Shown here in pieces: positions 1 to 8,447 of a stretch of 64,000 nucleotides of DNA. The notes beneath the pieces are model-generated. The model saw nothing but the letters and a program-made list of their open reading frames with translations, ran no database searches and was not told where the DNA came from. This stretch comes from Citrobacter sp. Marseille-Q6884 (GTDB lineage: Bacteria; Pseudomonadota; Gammaproteobacteria; Enterobacterales; Enterobacteriaceae). Position 1 is the first letter of the stretch; every line of letters begins with the position of its first letter. Location of the stretch: contig NZ_CAMDRE010000002.1 in the NCBI RefSeq assembly GCF_945906775.1, positions 868,001-932,000 on the forward strand, read 5' to 3'. The position numbers and the translations under genes were made by a program.

Positions 1-478
1 CCAGGGGACGACCATCAGGATTTTGCTGCCGCTGACGCTGGCGATTCTGGATGGCATGTCCGTGCGCGTGGCGGATGAGGTGTTTATTCTGCCACTGAAT
101 GCCGTCATGGAGTCGCTGCAGCCGCGTGAAGAAGATCTCCATCCGCTGGCCGGAGGCGAACGCGTTCTGGAAGTGCGTGGGGAGTATTTGCCGCTGGTTG
201 AACTGTGGAAAGTCTTCGAAGTGGAAGGCGCAAAAACCGAAGCAACCCAGGGCATCGTGGTGATTTTACAAAGTGCGGGGCGTCGCTACGCGCTGCTGGT
301 CGATCAGTTAATTGGCCAGCACCAGGTGGTGGTGAAGAACCTGGAGAGCAACTACCGCAAAGTGCCTGGTATTTCTGCGGCAACGATCCTCGGCGACGGC
401 AGCGTCGCGCTGATTGTTGACGTTTCTGCATTGCAGAGTTTAAACCGTGAACAACGTATGGCGATCACAGCCGCCTGA
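1..478 (+). CDS. cheA: Chemotaxis histidine kinase CheA, C-terminal part
   Basis: The frame is already open at the window edge, so this is a partial gene: only the last ~158 codons are present. They correspond to the end of the kinase domain (an R-I-L-L-P-L segment) and the CheW-like P5 regulatory domain, which docks the kinase to CheW and receptor tips. The sequence is nearly identical in pattern to the end of E. coli CheA, including the conserved run around GISAATILGDGSVALIVD. CheA autophosphorylates on a His in its N-terminal domain (outside the window) and passes phosphate to CheY and CheB. cheW follows 20 bp downstream, as in the motAB-cheAW operon. Confidence 0.98.
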   Translation, partial: QGTTIRILLPLTLAILDGMSVRVADEVFILPLNAVMESLQPREEDLHPLAGGERVLEVRGEYLPLVELWKVFEVEGAKTEATQGIVVILQSAGRRYALLVDQLIGQHQVVVKNLESNYRKVPGISAATILGDGSVALIVDVSALQSLNREQRMAITAA

Positions 479-498
479 TTGAGTAAGAAGGGAATAAT

Positions 499-1002
499 AT
501 GACCGGTATGAGTAATGTAACTAAACTGGCCGGCGAACCGTCAGGTCAGGAATTCCTCGTGTTTACGCTGGGGGATGAAGAGTACGGTATCGATATCCTG
601 AAAGTGCAGGAAATCCGTGGCTATGATCAGGTCACGCGTATCGCCAACACGCCTGCGTTTATTAAAGGGGTGACTAACCTGCGCGGTGTGATTGTGCCGA
701 TTGTTGACCTGCGCGTGAAGTTCAGCCAGAGCGACGTCGATTACAACGATAACACCGTGGTGATTGTGCTGAATCTGGGACAGCGCGTGGTCGGGATTGT
801 GGTGGATGGCGTATCCGACGTGTTGTCGCTGACGACGGAGCAAATCCGTCCTGCACCGGAATTCGCAGTCACGCTGTCTACCGAGTATCTGACCGGTCTG
901 GGGGCGCTGGGCGATCGGATGCTGATTCTGGTTAATATCGAAAAGCTGCTGAACAGTGAAGAGATGGCGTTGCTGGATATTGCGGCAAATCACGTGGCTT
1001 AA
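499..1002 (+). CDS. cheW: Chemotaxis coupling protein CheW
   Basis: 167 aa, the same length as E. coli CheW, and almost colinear with it. It is a single SH3-like CheW domain with the typical core (EYGIDILKVQEI near residue 30, NLRGVIVPIVDLR near 65). CheW bridges receptor hairpin tips and the CheA P5 domain in cytoplasmic chemoreceptor arrays. The ATG follows an AAGGGAATAAT ribosome-binding region. The gene sits 20 bp after cheA and is the last of that operon, since a palindrome and an intrinsic terminator follow. In E. coli tar lies just downstream; here an antisense transporter gene intervenes. Confidence 0.98.
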   Translation: MTGMSNVTKLAGEPSGQEFLVFTLGDEEYGIDILKVQEIRGYDQVTRIANTPAFIKGVTNLRGVIVPIVDLRVKFSQSDVDYNDNTVVIVLNLGQRVVGIVVDGVSDVLSLTTEQIRPAPEFAVTLSTEYLTGLGALGDRMLILVNIEKLLNSEEMALLDIAANHVA

Positions 1003-1008
1003 AATAAC

Positions 1009-1036
1009 GCCGGGCGGTGATGTTGCCTCGCCCGGC
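1009..1036. repeat. REP-like palindrome after cheW
   Basis: GCCGGGCG is separated by 12 bases from its perfect inverse CGCCCGGC. The GC-rich arms with a TTGCCT-type centre resemble enterobacterial REP/PU units. It may stabilise the 3' end of the cheW transcript; that role is inferred. Confidence 0.55.
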
Positions 1037-1054
1037 TGAACGCTTATCGCTTAT

Positions 1055-1078
1055 AGCCGGGGTGACCCGGCTTTTTTA
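1055..1078 (+). terminator. Intrinsic terminator of the cheAW operon
   Basis: AGCCGGG and CCCGGCT form a 7-bp stem over a 4-base loop, followed directly by TTTTTTATT. It ends 4 bp before the stop of the convergent transporter gene. Confidence 0.8.
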
Positions 1079-1081
1079 TTG

Positions 1082-2341
1082 TTATGCTTCCTGCTCAACC
1101 AGATCCGTTTCTTCTTCCAGCAACCCTTCTTTCTGCGCCAGCATTGCCGTGGCGATCCCGTTACCTAATACGTTAATCGCTGAGCGACCCATATCGAGGA
1201 AATGGTCGATACCCATCAGTAACAGAATACCTGCAACCGGAATATTAAAGCTCGGAATAGTCGCTGCCAGTACCACCAGGGCTGAACGCGGCACACCGGC
1301 AATTCCTTTAGAGGCCAGCATCAGTGTCAGCATCAGAACGGTGACTTCAGCGAAGGAGAGGTGAATGTTATACGCCTGCGCGATAAACATTGACGCAAAG
1401 GAGCAGTAAACCATCGAACCGACCAGGTTAAAGGAATAACCGATAGGCAGTACGAATGACACGATATTACGTGAGCAACCAAACTTCGTTAACTGCTCCA
1501 GCGTTTTCGGATAAGCCGCTTCAGAACTGCTGGTGGTAAAGGCAACCAGCACTGGATCTTTCAGCATGCTGACCAGGCGGAAGACCTCTTTTTTCAGCAC
1601 CATATAACCTACGGCCAGCAGCACAAAGCAGGTCAGTACGATAGCGACGTAATAACCGCCGATAAACGAGGCATAGTTGAGCAGAATACCCAACCCCTGC
1701 GTGGCGATGACCGAAGAGATAGCGGCAAAAATAGCTAATGGCGCCACATACATGACATAACCGGTGACTTTCAACATGATGTGGGAGACCACATCTAACG
1801 CAGCGACCAGCGGTGCGTTAAATTTCTCGCCCAGAGAAGCCCCGCCAATCCCGAAGAACATAGAGAAGACGACAATTTGCAGGATCTCATTGTTCGCCAT
1901 CGCACCTGCGATGCTGGTTGGGATGGTATGAGACAGAAAACCTTTCAGGCTCATGCCGCCGACGGCCAGACCGGTATCCGTGGCTTCCAGTGGAATCGTC
2001 AGGTTCAGCCCGCTACCCGGGTGTTCCAGCGTCACAACAAACAGGCCGACGAGAATAGACAGGATGGAAGAGCTGATAAACCAGATCATCGCTTTGCCGC
2101 CAACGCGACCGATGGTCGAGGTTTCACCCAGACGCATAATACCGACGGTCAGTGTGCTGAAGACTAATGGTGCAATGACCATTTTAATCAGGCGCAGGAA
2201 AATATCGGTGAGCAGCGTAATATTATCCGCCCAGGCGGAAACGACACCCGGTGAGGCATAGGAGTGAATCATCGCGCCAGACAGGATGCCCGCCAGCATG
2301 AAGATCACGATAAATAACGTGAGTTTGTTTGCATTTGTCAC
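1082..2341 (-). CDS. DAACS/SLC1-family symporter, probable acidic amino acid or dicarboxylate transporter
   Basis: 419 aa from a GTG start at 2341, chosen because AGAGGA lies ~9 bases upstream; an in-frame ATG 10 codons earlier lacks such spacing. It is a hydrophobic polytopic inner-membrane protein with SLC1-fold landmarks: SSS of hairpin 1 (271-273), the NLVGS segment (305-309), hairpin 2 SKGIAGVP (344-351), and TM8 with D379, D383, R386 and N390. R386 and D383 align with the GltPh residues that bind the substrate side-chain carboxylate and amino group, whereas DctA lacks the latter Asp. This favours aspartate/glutamate over C4-dicarboxylates, by inference. The NMDGT motif is atypical: Asp is replaced by Val at 307. 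The gene is convergent with cheW and divergent from tar, whose receptor senses aspartate. Confidence 0.82.
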   Translation of the reverse strand: MTNANKLTLFIVIFMLAGILSGAMIHSYASPGVVSAWADNITLLTDIFLRLIKMVIAPLVFSTLTVGIMRLGETSTIGRVGGKAMIWFISSSILSILVGLFVVTLEHPGSGLNLTIPLEATDTGLAVGGMSLKGFLSHTIPTSIAGAMANNEILQIVVFSMFFGIGGASLGEKFNAPLVAALDVVSHIMLKVTGYVMYVAPLAIFAAISSVIATQGLGILLNYASFIGGYYVAIVLTCFVLLAVGYMVLKKEVFRLVSMLKDPVLVAFTTSSSEAAYPKTLEQLTKFGCSRNIVSFVLPIGYSFNLVGSMVYCSFASMFIAQAYNIHLSFAEVTVLMLTLMLASKGIAGVPRSALVVLAATIPSFNIPVAGILLLMGIDHFLDMGRSAINVLGNGIATAMLAQKEGLLEEETDLVEQEA

Positions 2342-2508
2342 AAAAAAAAGTCCTCTGTCAGGAATTAACATTTTTCAAACAGATGCTCATTTATTTTAAT
2401 TATTAAAAGGCATCGAAATATTCATCATATAAATTGGATTAAAGCGTAAGCGGATACAACTTTTTTTAATTTTTTATTCATTTTGTTGTGGTGAAAAAAC
2501 ACTAAATG

Positions 2509-2524
2509 TGTGATGTGAATCACA
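2509..2524. promoter_or_regulatory. CRP-binding site, perfect palindrome
   Basis: TGTGA-N6-TCACA matches both consensus half-sites exactly. It lies in the 451-bp gap between the divergent transporter (start 2341) and tar (start 2793). tar is served by sigma-28, so the transporter is the likelier target, consistent with catabolite control of carbon and amino acid uptake. A TATGAT -10-like hexamer for the minus strand occurs at 2424-2429, but I cannot fix the start site. Confidence 0.65.
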
Positions 2525-2734
2525 TAAAAGTGCTGGTTTCGCGTGTGCTCGATAACATAGTGTCCGTAAGGTTATGTTAATCATATGAAAATTATGATGT
2601 TTTCTTGTGAGCGATTTGTGGTGGCGGAACGAAACCTCGTTGAGAACGGCCAACGCCGTTGCTGTTCTGCACTGCAGCAGGGTTCACACGTCTGTTGCTG
2701 CCTGCTCCTTTGCGAATTTTCCTTTTCCTGAACG

Positions 2735-2761
2735 TAAAGTTATCGCGCCGGGTGCCGATAA
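2735..2761 (+). promoter_or_regulatory. Sigma-28 (FliA) class 3 promoter of the tar operon
   Basis: TAAAGTTA (2735-2742), an 11-bp spacer and GCCGATAA (2754-2761) fit the FliA consensus TAAAGTTT-N11-GCCGATAA with one mismatch. It lies 31 bp upstream of the tar ATG at 2793, so longer in-frame starts further upstream would precede the transcription start. Confidence 0.93.
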
Positions 2762-2792
2762 CGTTGGTAACTCGTTTTCAGGAAGGTGCCTT

Positions 2793-4448
2793 ATGTTTAA
2801 CCGTATCCGCGTTGTGACAATGCTGATGATGGTGCTGGGGGTTTTCGCACTGCTACAGCTTGTTTCCGGTGGTCTGTTGTTCTCATCTCTGCAACAGAAT
2901 CAGCAAAGTTTTGTTATTTCAAACGATCTTCGACAGCAGCAAAGTGAACTCACTTCGACATGGGACTTAATGCTGCAAACGCGTATTAACCTGAGCCGTT
3001 CCTCGGCGCGCATGATGATGGATGCGTCGAACCAGCAAAGCAGCGCGAAAAGCGATCTGCTTAAAAATGCGAAAAGTACGCTGGCGCAAGCAGCAACGCA
3101 TTACGCAAAATTTAAAAGCATCACCCCGTTGCCGGAAATGGCTGAAGCCAGTGACAACGTGGGTGAGAAATATCAGCAGTACCATGCGGCGTTAACGGAA
3201 TTAATTCAGTTCCTGGAAAACGGCAACATGGACGCGTATTTCGCGCAGCCTACCCAGGGAATGCAAAACGCGCTGGGTGAGGCATTAGGGAAATATGCCA
3301 GCGTCAGCGAAAAACTCTACCTGCATGCATTTGATGAAAGCGCGCGGGATTACCACTTTGCTCAGTGGCAACTCGGTGTCCTCGCGGTGATTCTGGTGCT
3401 GATCCTGGTGGTGGTGTGGTACGGCATCCGCCATACCTTGCTCAACCCGCTGGCTCGCGTCATTACCCATATTCAGGAAATCGCCAACGGCAACTTAACG
3501 CCGTCATTGACCGTGCGTGGTCGCAATGAAATCGGTGAGCTGGCGAGTACCGTTGATCACATGCAGCGTTCGCTGATTGAAACGGTGACCCTGGTGCGTG
3601 AAGGGTCGGACGCGATTTATTCCGGTACCAGCGAAATTGCCAGCGGTAACACCGACCTTTCATCCCGTACTGAGCAGCAGGCTTCTGCGCTGGAAGAAAC
3701 GGCGGCCAGCATGGAGCAACTGACGGCGACCGTGAAGCAAAACGCCGACAATGCCCGTCAGGCTTCGCAACTGGCGAAAAGCGCCTCTGATACGGCGCAG
3801 CACGGCGGCAAAGTGGTTGATGGTGTGGTGAACACCATGCACGAAATTGCCGATAGCTCGAAGAAAATCGCCGACATCATCAGCGTCATCGATGGCATTG
3901 CTTTCCAGACCAATATTCTGGCGCTGAACGCAGCGGTAGAAGCCGCGCGTGCAGGTGAGCAGGGGCGTGGTTTTGCCGTAGTCGCCGGGGAAGTACGTAA
4001 CCTGGCAAGCCGCAGCGCCCAGGCGGCGAAAGAGATTAAAGCGTTAATTGAAGATTCTGTATCCAGAGTCGATACCGGTTCTGTCCTGGTGGAGAGCGCT
4101 GGTGAAACCATGAAAGACATTGTGAATGCGGTAACACGCGTCACCGACATTATGGGGGAAATCGCCTCGGCCTCTGACGAACAGAGCCGGGGGATTGATC
4201 AGGTGGCGCTCGCGGTCTCTGAGATGGACCGTGTGACGCAACAGAACGCCTCACTGGTACAAGAGTCGGCTGCCGCGGCTGCCGCACTCGAAGAACAGGC
4301 CAGTCGCTTAACGCAGTCCGTATCGACTTTCCGCCTTGCAACCCGCCCGGCGTCAGCTAAGCCGCGCGATACACGATTACCTGCAGGGGCTCCGGCATCC
4401 TATCCACGCCAGGCTATTGAACAAGATTCTAATTGGGAAACATTTTGA
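2793..4448 (+). CDS. tar: Methyl-accepting chemotaxis protein II, aspartate receptor Tar
   Basis: 551 aa from the ATG with GGAAGG upstream and just 3' of the sigma-28 promoter. Layout: TM1 (~7-30), periplasmic four-helix ligand domain, TM2 (~190-212), HAMP, and the long signalling hairpin with the invariant receptor tip (IDGIAFQTNILALNAAVEAA). The aspartate-binding arginines of E. coli Tar are conserved at R64, R69 and R73, as is the Thr in FAQPTQGMQN. The protein ends in the NWETF pentapeptide that tethers CheR and CheB. It therefore reads as a full high-abundance aspartate (and probably maltose-type) receptor and leads the tar-tap-cheRBYZ operon. Confidence 0.97.
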   Translation: MFNRIRVVTMLMMVLGVFALLQLVSGGLLFSSLQQNQQSFVISNDLRQQQSELTSTWDLMLQTRINLSRSSARMMMDASNQQSSAKSDLLKNAKSTLAQAATHYAKFKSITPLPEMAEASDNVGEKYQQYHAALTELIQFLENGNMDAYFAQPTQGMQNALGEALGKYASVSEKLYLHAFDESARDYHFAQWQLGVLAVILVLILVVVWYGIRHTLLNPLARVITHIQEIANGNLTPSLTVRGRNEIGELASTVDHMQRSLIETVTLVREGSDAIYSGTSEIASGNTDLSSRTEQQASALEETAASMEQLTATVKQNADNARQASQLAKSASDTAQHGGKVVDGVVNTMHEIADSSKKIADIISVIDGIAFQTNILALNAAVEAARAGEQGRGFAVVAGEVRNLASRSAQAAKEIKALIEDSVSRVDTGSVLVESAGETMKDIVNAVTRVTDIMGEIASASDEQSRGIDQVALAVSEMDRVTQQNASLVQESAAAAAALEEQASRLTQSVSTFRLATRPASAKPRDTRLPAGAPASYPRQAIEQDSNWETF

Positions 4449-4491
4449 CTGATCGTTAAACCGCGGCCTGCGCCGCCTGATGGGAGCGTTG

Positions 4492-6093
4492 ATGTTTAAT
4501 CGTATTCGAATTTCGACCACGCTGTTTTTGATTTTGATCCTCTGCGGTGCTTTGCAGATTGGCAGTAATGGCTTGTCCTTCTGGGCATTTCGGGACGGTT
4601 TTCAGAACCTGAATCAGGTCGAACGGAGTAATCAGCAACGCGCTGTATTGGCCCAAACCCGCGCAGTGTTATTACAGGCCAGTACAGCCCTCAATAAGGC
4701 AGGGACGTTGACCGCCCTGAGCTATCCGCCAGAGGACATCAAAGCCCTGATGACCCGTGCGCGCGAGAGTCTCACGCAGTCCGAATCGATGTTTAAACGC
4801 TTTATGGCGACATCGGATACGTCAGAGCAAGGGAAGGCGCTTTTTGGCGCGACGGAGAAAAGTTTCAACCAATGGCACAGCGATCTGGCGCATCAGGCTA
4901 CCTGGCTGGAAAACAATCAGTTGTCAGATTTTCTGACCGCGCCGGTGCAGGCATCTCAGGATGCGTTTGATGCGAACGTTAACGCGTGGCAGAGCAACAT
5001 TGATCGTGTGTTGCAAACCGCAGGTGACCTGAGCCAGCGAAATTACCATATGTCGGGGGTGATTTTCGCCACCATGGTCATACTGGCGGCGCTGTTAACC
5101 AGCGGTGCGTTGTACTGGTCGCGCAAGATGATCGTCCAGCCGCTGGCGATCATCGGCAGTCATTTCGACAGCATTGCCGCGGGTAATCTGGCTCGGCCGA
5201 TAGCCGTTTATGGGCGCAATGAGATCTCGGCTATTTTTGCCAGCCTGAAGAAAATGCAGCAGGCGCTGCATGAAACGGTCAATGAGGTGCGCCACGGGAG
5301 CTCAGCGATGCATCGCGGTATTTCGGAAATCGCGATGGGCAATAATGATCTGTCTTCACGCACTGAACAGCAAGCGGCCGCGCTGGCGCAAACGGCGGCC
5401 AGTATGGAACAACTGACCGCCACCGTTGGGCAGAATGCGGATAACGCACGCCAGGCATCGGGGATCGCCAAAAGCGCCGCAGACACGGCGCATAAAGGGG
5501 GTGAACAGACGTCCCGGGTAGCCAGCACCATGCAGGAGATTTCTGCCAGCTCGCAGAAAATTGGCGACATTATCGGCGTCATCGACAGCATTGCCTTCCA
5601 GACCAATATCCTGGCGCTGAATGCCGCGGTAGAGGCCGCCCGGGCGGGTGAACAGGGGCGTGGTTTTGCCGTGGTCGCCGGAGAGGTGCGTAATTTGGCA
5701 AGCCGTAGCGCGCAGGCGGCGAAAGAAATTAAGGGGCTGATTGAAGAATCCGTCACCCGGGTACACCAGGGATCGCAACTGGTTGATATGGCGTCGCGCA
5801 CCATGACGGAAATTGTTAGCTCGGTGACCCAGGTTAACGACATCATGGGGGAGATCGCCTCGGCATCTGATGAACAACGCAGAGGCATCGAGCAGGTCGC
5901 GCAGGCTGTCAGCCAGATGGACTCAGTCACGCAGCAAAATGCCGGGCTGGTGGAAGAAGCCGCATCCGCCACCGGACAACTCGCCACGCAGGCCGATAAT
6001 CTTTCTGCCTGTGTCGCATTTTTTAAGCTTGAAGAGCAAAACGTAGCACAACAAGAATTGGCGCCGCCGAAAGCGGTGCCCGTTGTATCCTGA
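4492..6093 (+). CDS. tap: Methyl-accepting chemotaxis protein IV, dipeptide receptor Tap
   Basis: 533 aa, the same length as E. coli Tap, starting at the ATG preceded by GGGAG; an ATG four codons earlier overlaps that ribosome-binding site. The N-terminus (MFNRIRISTTLFLILILCG) and the periplasmic stretch QLSDFLTAPVQ are Tap-like. TM2 is near residues 190-210, followed by HAMP and a signalling domain nearly identical to Tar's. Unlike Tar it ends in APPKAVPVVS without NWETF, as expected of a low-abundance receptor that depends on neighbours for methylation. Tap senses dipeptides via the periplasmic binding protein DppA in E. coli. Salmonella lacks this gene. Confidence 0.95.
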   Translation: MFNRIRISTTLFLILILCGALQIGSNGLSFWAFRDGFQNLNQVERSNQQRAVLAQTRAVLLQASTALNKAGTLTALSYPPEDIKALMTRARESLTQSESMFKRFMATSDTSEQGKALFGATEKSFNQWHSDLAHQATWLENNQLSDFLTAPVQASQDAFDANVNAWQSNIDRVLQTAGDLSQRNYHMSGVIFATMVILAALLTSGALYWSRKMIVQPLAIIGSHFDSIAAGNLARPIAVYGRNEISAIFASLKKMQQALHETVNEVRHGSSAMHRGISEIAMGNNDLSSRTEQQAAALAQTAASMEQLTATVGQNADNARQASGIAKSAADTAHKGGEQTSRVASTMQEISASSQKIGDIIGVIDSIAFQTNILALNAAVEAARAGEQGRGFAVVAGEVRNLASRSAQAAKEIKGLIEESVTRVHQGSQLVDMASRTMTEIVSSVTQVNDIMGEIASASDEQRRGIEQVAQAVSQMDSVTQQNAGLVEEAASATGQLATQADNLSACVAFFKLEEQNVAQQELAPPKAVPVVS

Positions 6094-6112
6094 ATGTGAT
6101 TGAGAAGGCGCT

Positions 6113-6985
6113 ATGACATCATCTCTGCCCAGTGGGCAAACGTCATTATTGTTACAGATGACACAGCGCCTTGCGCTGTCTGACGCGCATTTTCGTCGGA
6201 TATGTCAATTAATCTACCAGCGCGCGGGGATCGTGCTGGCCGACCACAAGCGGGACATGGTGTATAACCGCCTGGTTCGCCGGTTGCGTACCCTGGAGCT
6301 GGATGACTTCGGTCGCTATCTCAGCATGCTGGAGGCCAATCCGAACAGCGCTGAGTGGCAGGCCTTTATTAACTCCCTGACCACCAACCTGACCGCCTTT
6401 TTCCGCGAAGGACATCATTTTCCCGTGCTGTCTGACCACGCGCGTCGGCGCAGCGGTGAATACCGCGTCTGGAGCGCGGCGGCCTCTACCGGAGAAGAAC
6501 CCTACAGTATTGCCATTACGTTGGCCGATACCCTGGGGATGACCCCGGGACGCTGGCGTGTTTTTGCCAGCGATATCGATACCGAAGTGTTGGAAAAAGC
6601 GCGAAGCGGTATTTACCGCCTTGATGAACTCAAAACCCTGTCGCCACAGCAGCTACAGCGTTACTTCATGCGCGGTACCGGGCCGCATGAAGGGCTGGTG
6701 CGCGTGCGACAGGAACTGGCGAGCCATGTTGAATTTACCAGCGTGAATTTACTGGATAAAAAATACAACGTACCTGGCCCGTTCGACGCCATTTTCTGTC
6801 GTAACGTTATGATCTACTTTGATAAAACGACGCAACAGGACATTTTGCACCGCTTTGTTCCACTCCTGAAGCCTGACGGCCTGTTATTTGCCGGTCATTC
6901 AGAAAACTTTAGCAACCTCGTGCGCGAGTTTAGTCTCCGCGGACAGACGGTGTATGCGCATGCGCGTGTTAAGGATAAAGAATGA
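6113..6985 (+). CDS. cheR: Chemotaxis receptor methyltransferase CheR
   Basis: 290 aa (E. coli 286). An N-terminal helical domain precedes a SAM-binding Rossmann domain with the motif RVWSAAASTGEEPYSIA near residue 120 and an FDAIFCRNVMIYFD block near 225. It transfers methyl groups from SAM to glutamates of receptor methylation helices, tethering to NWETF of Tar-type receptors. It begins 19 bp after tap, and its stop overlaps the cheB start by 4 bp (ATGA), typical of translational coupling. Confidence 0.97.
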   Translation: MTSSLPSGQTSLLLQMTQRLALSDAHFRRICQLIYQRAGIVLADHKRDMVYNRLVRRLRTLELDDFGRYLSMLEANPNSAEWQAFINSLTTNLTAFFREGHHFPVLSDHARRRSGEYRVWSAAASTGEEPYSIAITLADTLGMTPGRWRVFASDIDTEVLEKARSGIYRLDELKTLSPQQLQRYFMRGTGPHEGLVRVRQELASHVEFTSVNLLDKKYNVPGPFDAIFCRNVMIYFDKTTQQDILHRFVPLLKPDGLLFAGHSENFSNLVREFSLRGQTVYAHARVKDKE

Positions 6986-8031
6986 GTAAAATCAGAGTGT
7001 TATCGGTTGATGACTCCGCATTGATGCGTCAAATCATGACCGAAATTATTAACAGTCACAGCGATATGGAAATGGTCGCCACCGCGCCAGATCCGCTGGT
7101 GGCCCGGGATTTAATCAAAAAATACAATCCTGACGTCCTGACGCTGGATGTGGAAATGCCGCGCATGGACGGTCTCGATTTCCTCGAAAAGCTGATGCGC
7201 CTGCGCCCGATGCCGGTGGTGATGGTCTCTTCGCTAACCGGAAAAGGCTCAGAAGTGACGTTGCGGGCGCTGGAGTTGGGGGCAATCGATTTTGTCACCA
7301 AACCGCAGTTAGGCATCCGCGAAGGGATGCTGGCGTATAGCGAGATGATTGCGGAGAAAGTGCGTACCGCATCGCGCGCCCGTCTGGCGGCGCATAAGCC
7401 TGTTACTGCACCGGCGACGCTAAAAGCGGTGCCGCTACTCAGTTCTGAAAAATTGATCGCCATTGGCGCGTCGACCGGAGGGACAGAAGCCATCCGCCAT
7501 GTCCTGCAGCCGCTACCGCTTTCCTGCCCGGCGGTGATTATCACGCAGCACATGCCGCCTGGGTTTACCCGTTCATTTGCCGAACGCCTGAACAAGCTGT
7601 GTCAGATCAGCGTAAAAGAAGCGGAAGACGGAGAGCGCGTATTACCGGGGCATGCGTATATCGCGCCTGGCGACAAACATATGGAGTTGGCTCGTAGCGG
7701 GGCTAACTATCAAATCAAAATTCATGATGGCCCGCCGGTGAACCGGCATCGGCCTTCTGTGGATGTGCTGTTTCATTCGGTGGCGAAACATGCGGGGCGT
7801 AATGCGGTGGGTGTGATCCTCACGGGCATGGGCAACGATGGCGCCGCCGGAATGTTAGCGATGCACCAGGCTGGCGCCTGGACTATCGCGCAAAACGAAG
7901 CAAGTTGTGTGGTGTTCGGCATGCCGCGCGAGGCCATCAATATGGGTGGCGTAAGCGAAGTGGTCGATCTTAGCCAGGTAAGCCAGCAGATGCTGGCGAA
8001 AATCAGTGCCGGACAGGCAATACGTATTTAA
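6982..8031 (+). CDS. cheB: Chemotaxis protein-glutamate methylesterase/amidase CheB
   Basis: 349 aa, the E. coli length. The receiver domain (1-~125) has phospho-acceptor D56 in LTLDVEMPRMDG. After a linker, the methylesterase domain carries the catalytic triad S164 (GASTGG), H190 (TQHMPPGFT) and D286 (GMGNDGA). Phosphorylated by CheA, it removes methyl groups from receptors and deamidates glutamines, giving adaptation together with CheR. Confidence 0.98.
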   Translation: MSKIRVLSVDDSALMRQIMTEIINSHSDMEMVATAPDPLVARDLIKKYNPDVLTLDVEMPRMDGLDFLEKLMRLRPMPVVMVSSLTGKGSEVTLRALELGAIDFVTKPQLGIREGMLAYSEMIAEKVRTASRARLAAHKPVTAPATLKAVPLLSSEKLIAIGASTGGTEAIRHVLQPLPLSCPAVIITQHMPPGFTRSFAERLNKLCQISVKEAEDGERVLPGHAYIAPGDKHMELARSGANYQIKIHDGPPVNRHRPSVDVLFHSVAKHAGRNAVGVILTGMGNDGAAGMLAMHQAGAWTIAQNEASCVVFGMPREAINMGGVSEVVDLSQVSQQMLAKISAGQAIRI

Positions 8032-8047
8032 TGAGGAGCAGTATTTT

Positions 8048-8437
8048 ATGGCGGACAAAGAGCTGAAATTTCTGGTTGTGGATGACTTTTCCACCATGCG
8101 TCGCATCGTGCGCAACCTGCTTAAAGAGCTGGGATTCAACAACGTTGAAGAGGCGGAAGACGGTGTGGATGCGCTGAACAAGCTGCAGACAGGTGGATTT
8201 GGTTTTGTCATTTCCGACTGGAATATGCCCAATATGGACGGTCTGGAACTGCTGAAAACAATTCGCGCAGACGGTGGCATGTCCTCTTTGCCGGTATTGA
8301 TGGTAACGGCGGAAGCGAAGAAAGAGAACATTATTGCAGCCGCACAGGCTGGCGCCAGTGGTTACGTCGTGAAGCCGTTCACAGCAGCCACGCTGGAAGA
8401 GAAACTCAATAAAATCTTTGAGAAACTGGGCATGTGA
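8048..8437 (+). CDS. cheY: Chemotaxis response regulator CheY
   Basis: 129 aa from the ATG at 8048 with GAGGAG upstream; this matches E. coli CheY exactly in length. It is a single receiver domain with D12/D13, phospho-acceptor D57, T87 and K109 all in place. CheY-P binds FliM/FliN at the flagellar switch and promotes clockwise rotation. It lies between cheB and cheZ in the operon. Confidence 0.98.
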   Translation: MADKELKFLVVDDFSTMRRIVRNLLKELGFNNVEEAEDGVDALNKLQTGGFGFVISDWNMPNMDGLELLKTIRADGGMSSLPVLMVTAEAKKENIIAAAQAGASGYVVKPFTAATLEEKLNKIFEKLGM

Positions 8438-8447
8438 GGATGTGATG

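Noticed and set aside
2607..2792. Upstream extension of tar as coding sequence
   Set aside because: It contains the sigma-28 promoter, lacks an RBS and has no receptor-like sequence; the real start is 2793.
5208..5987. A 259-codon open frame antisense to tap, rich in Ala/Ser/Cys
   Set aside because: It is the mirror of the receptor signalling domain, and an equivalent frame occurs opposite tar. Composition is typical of antisense shadows.
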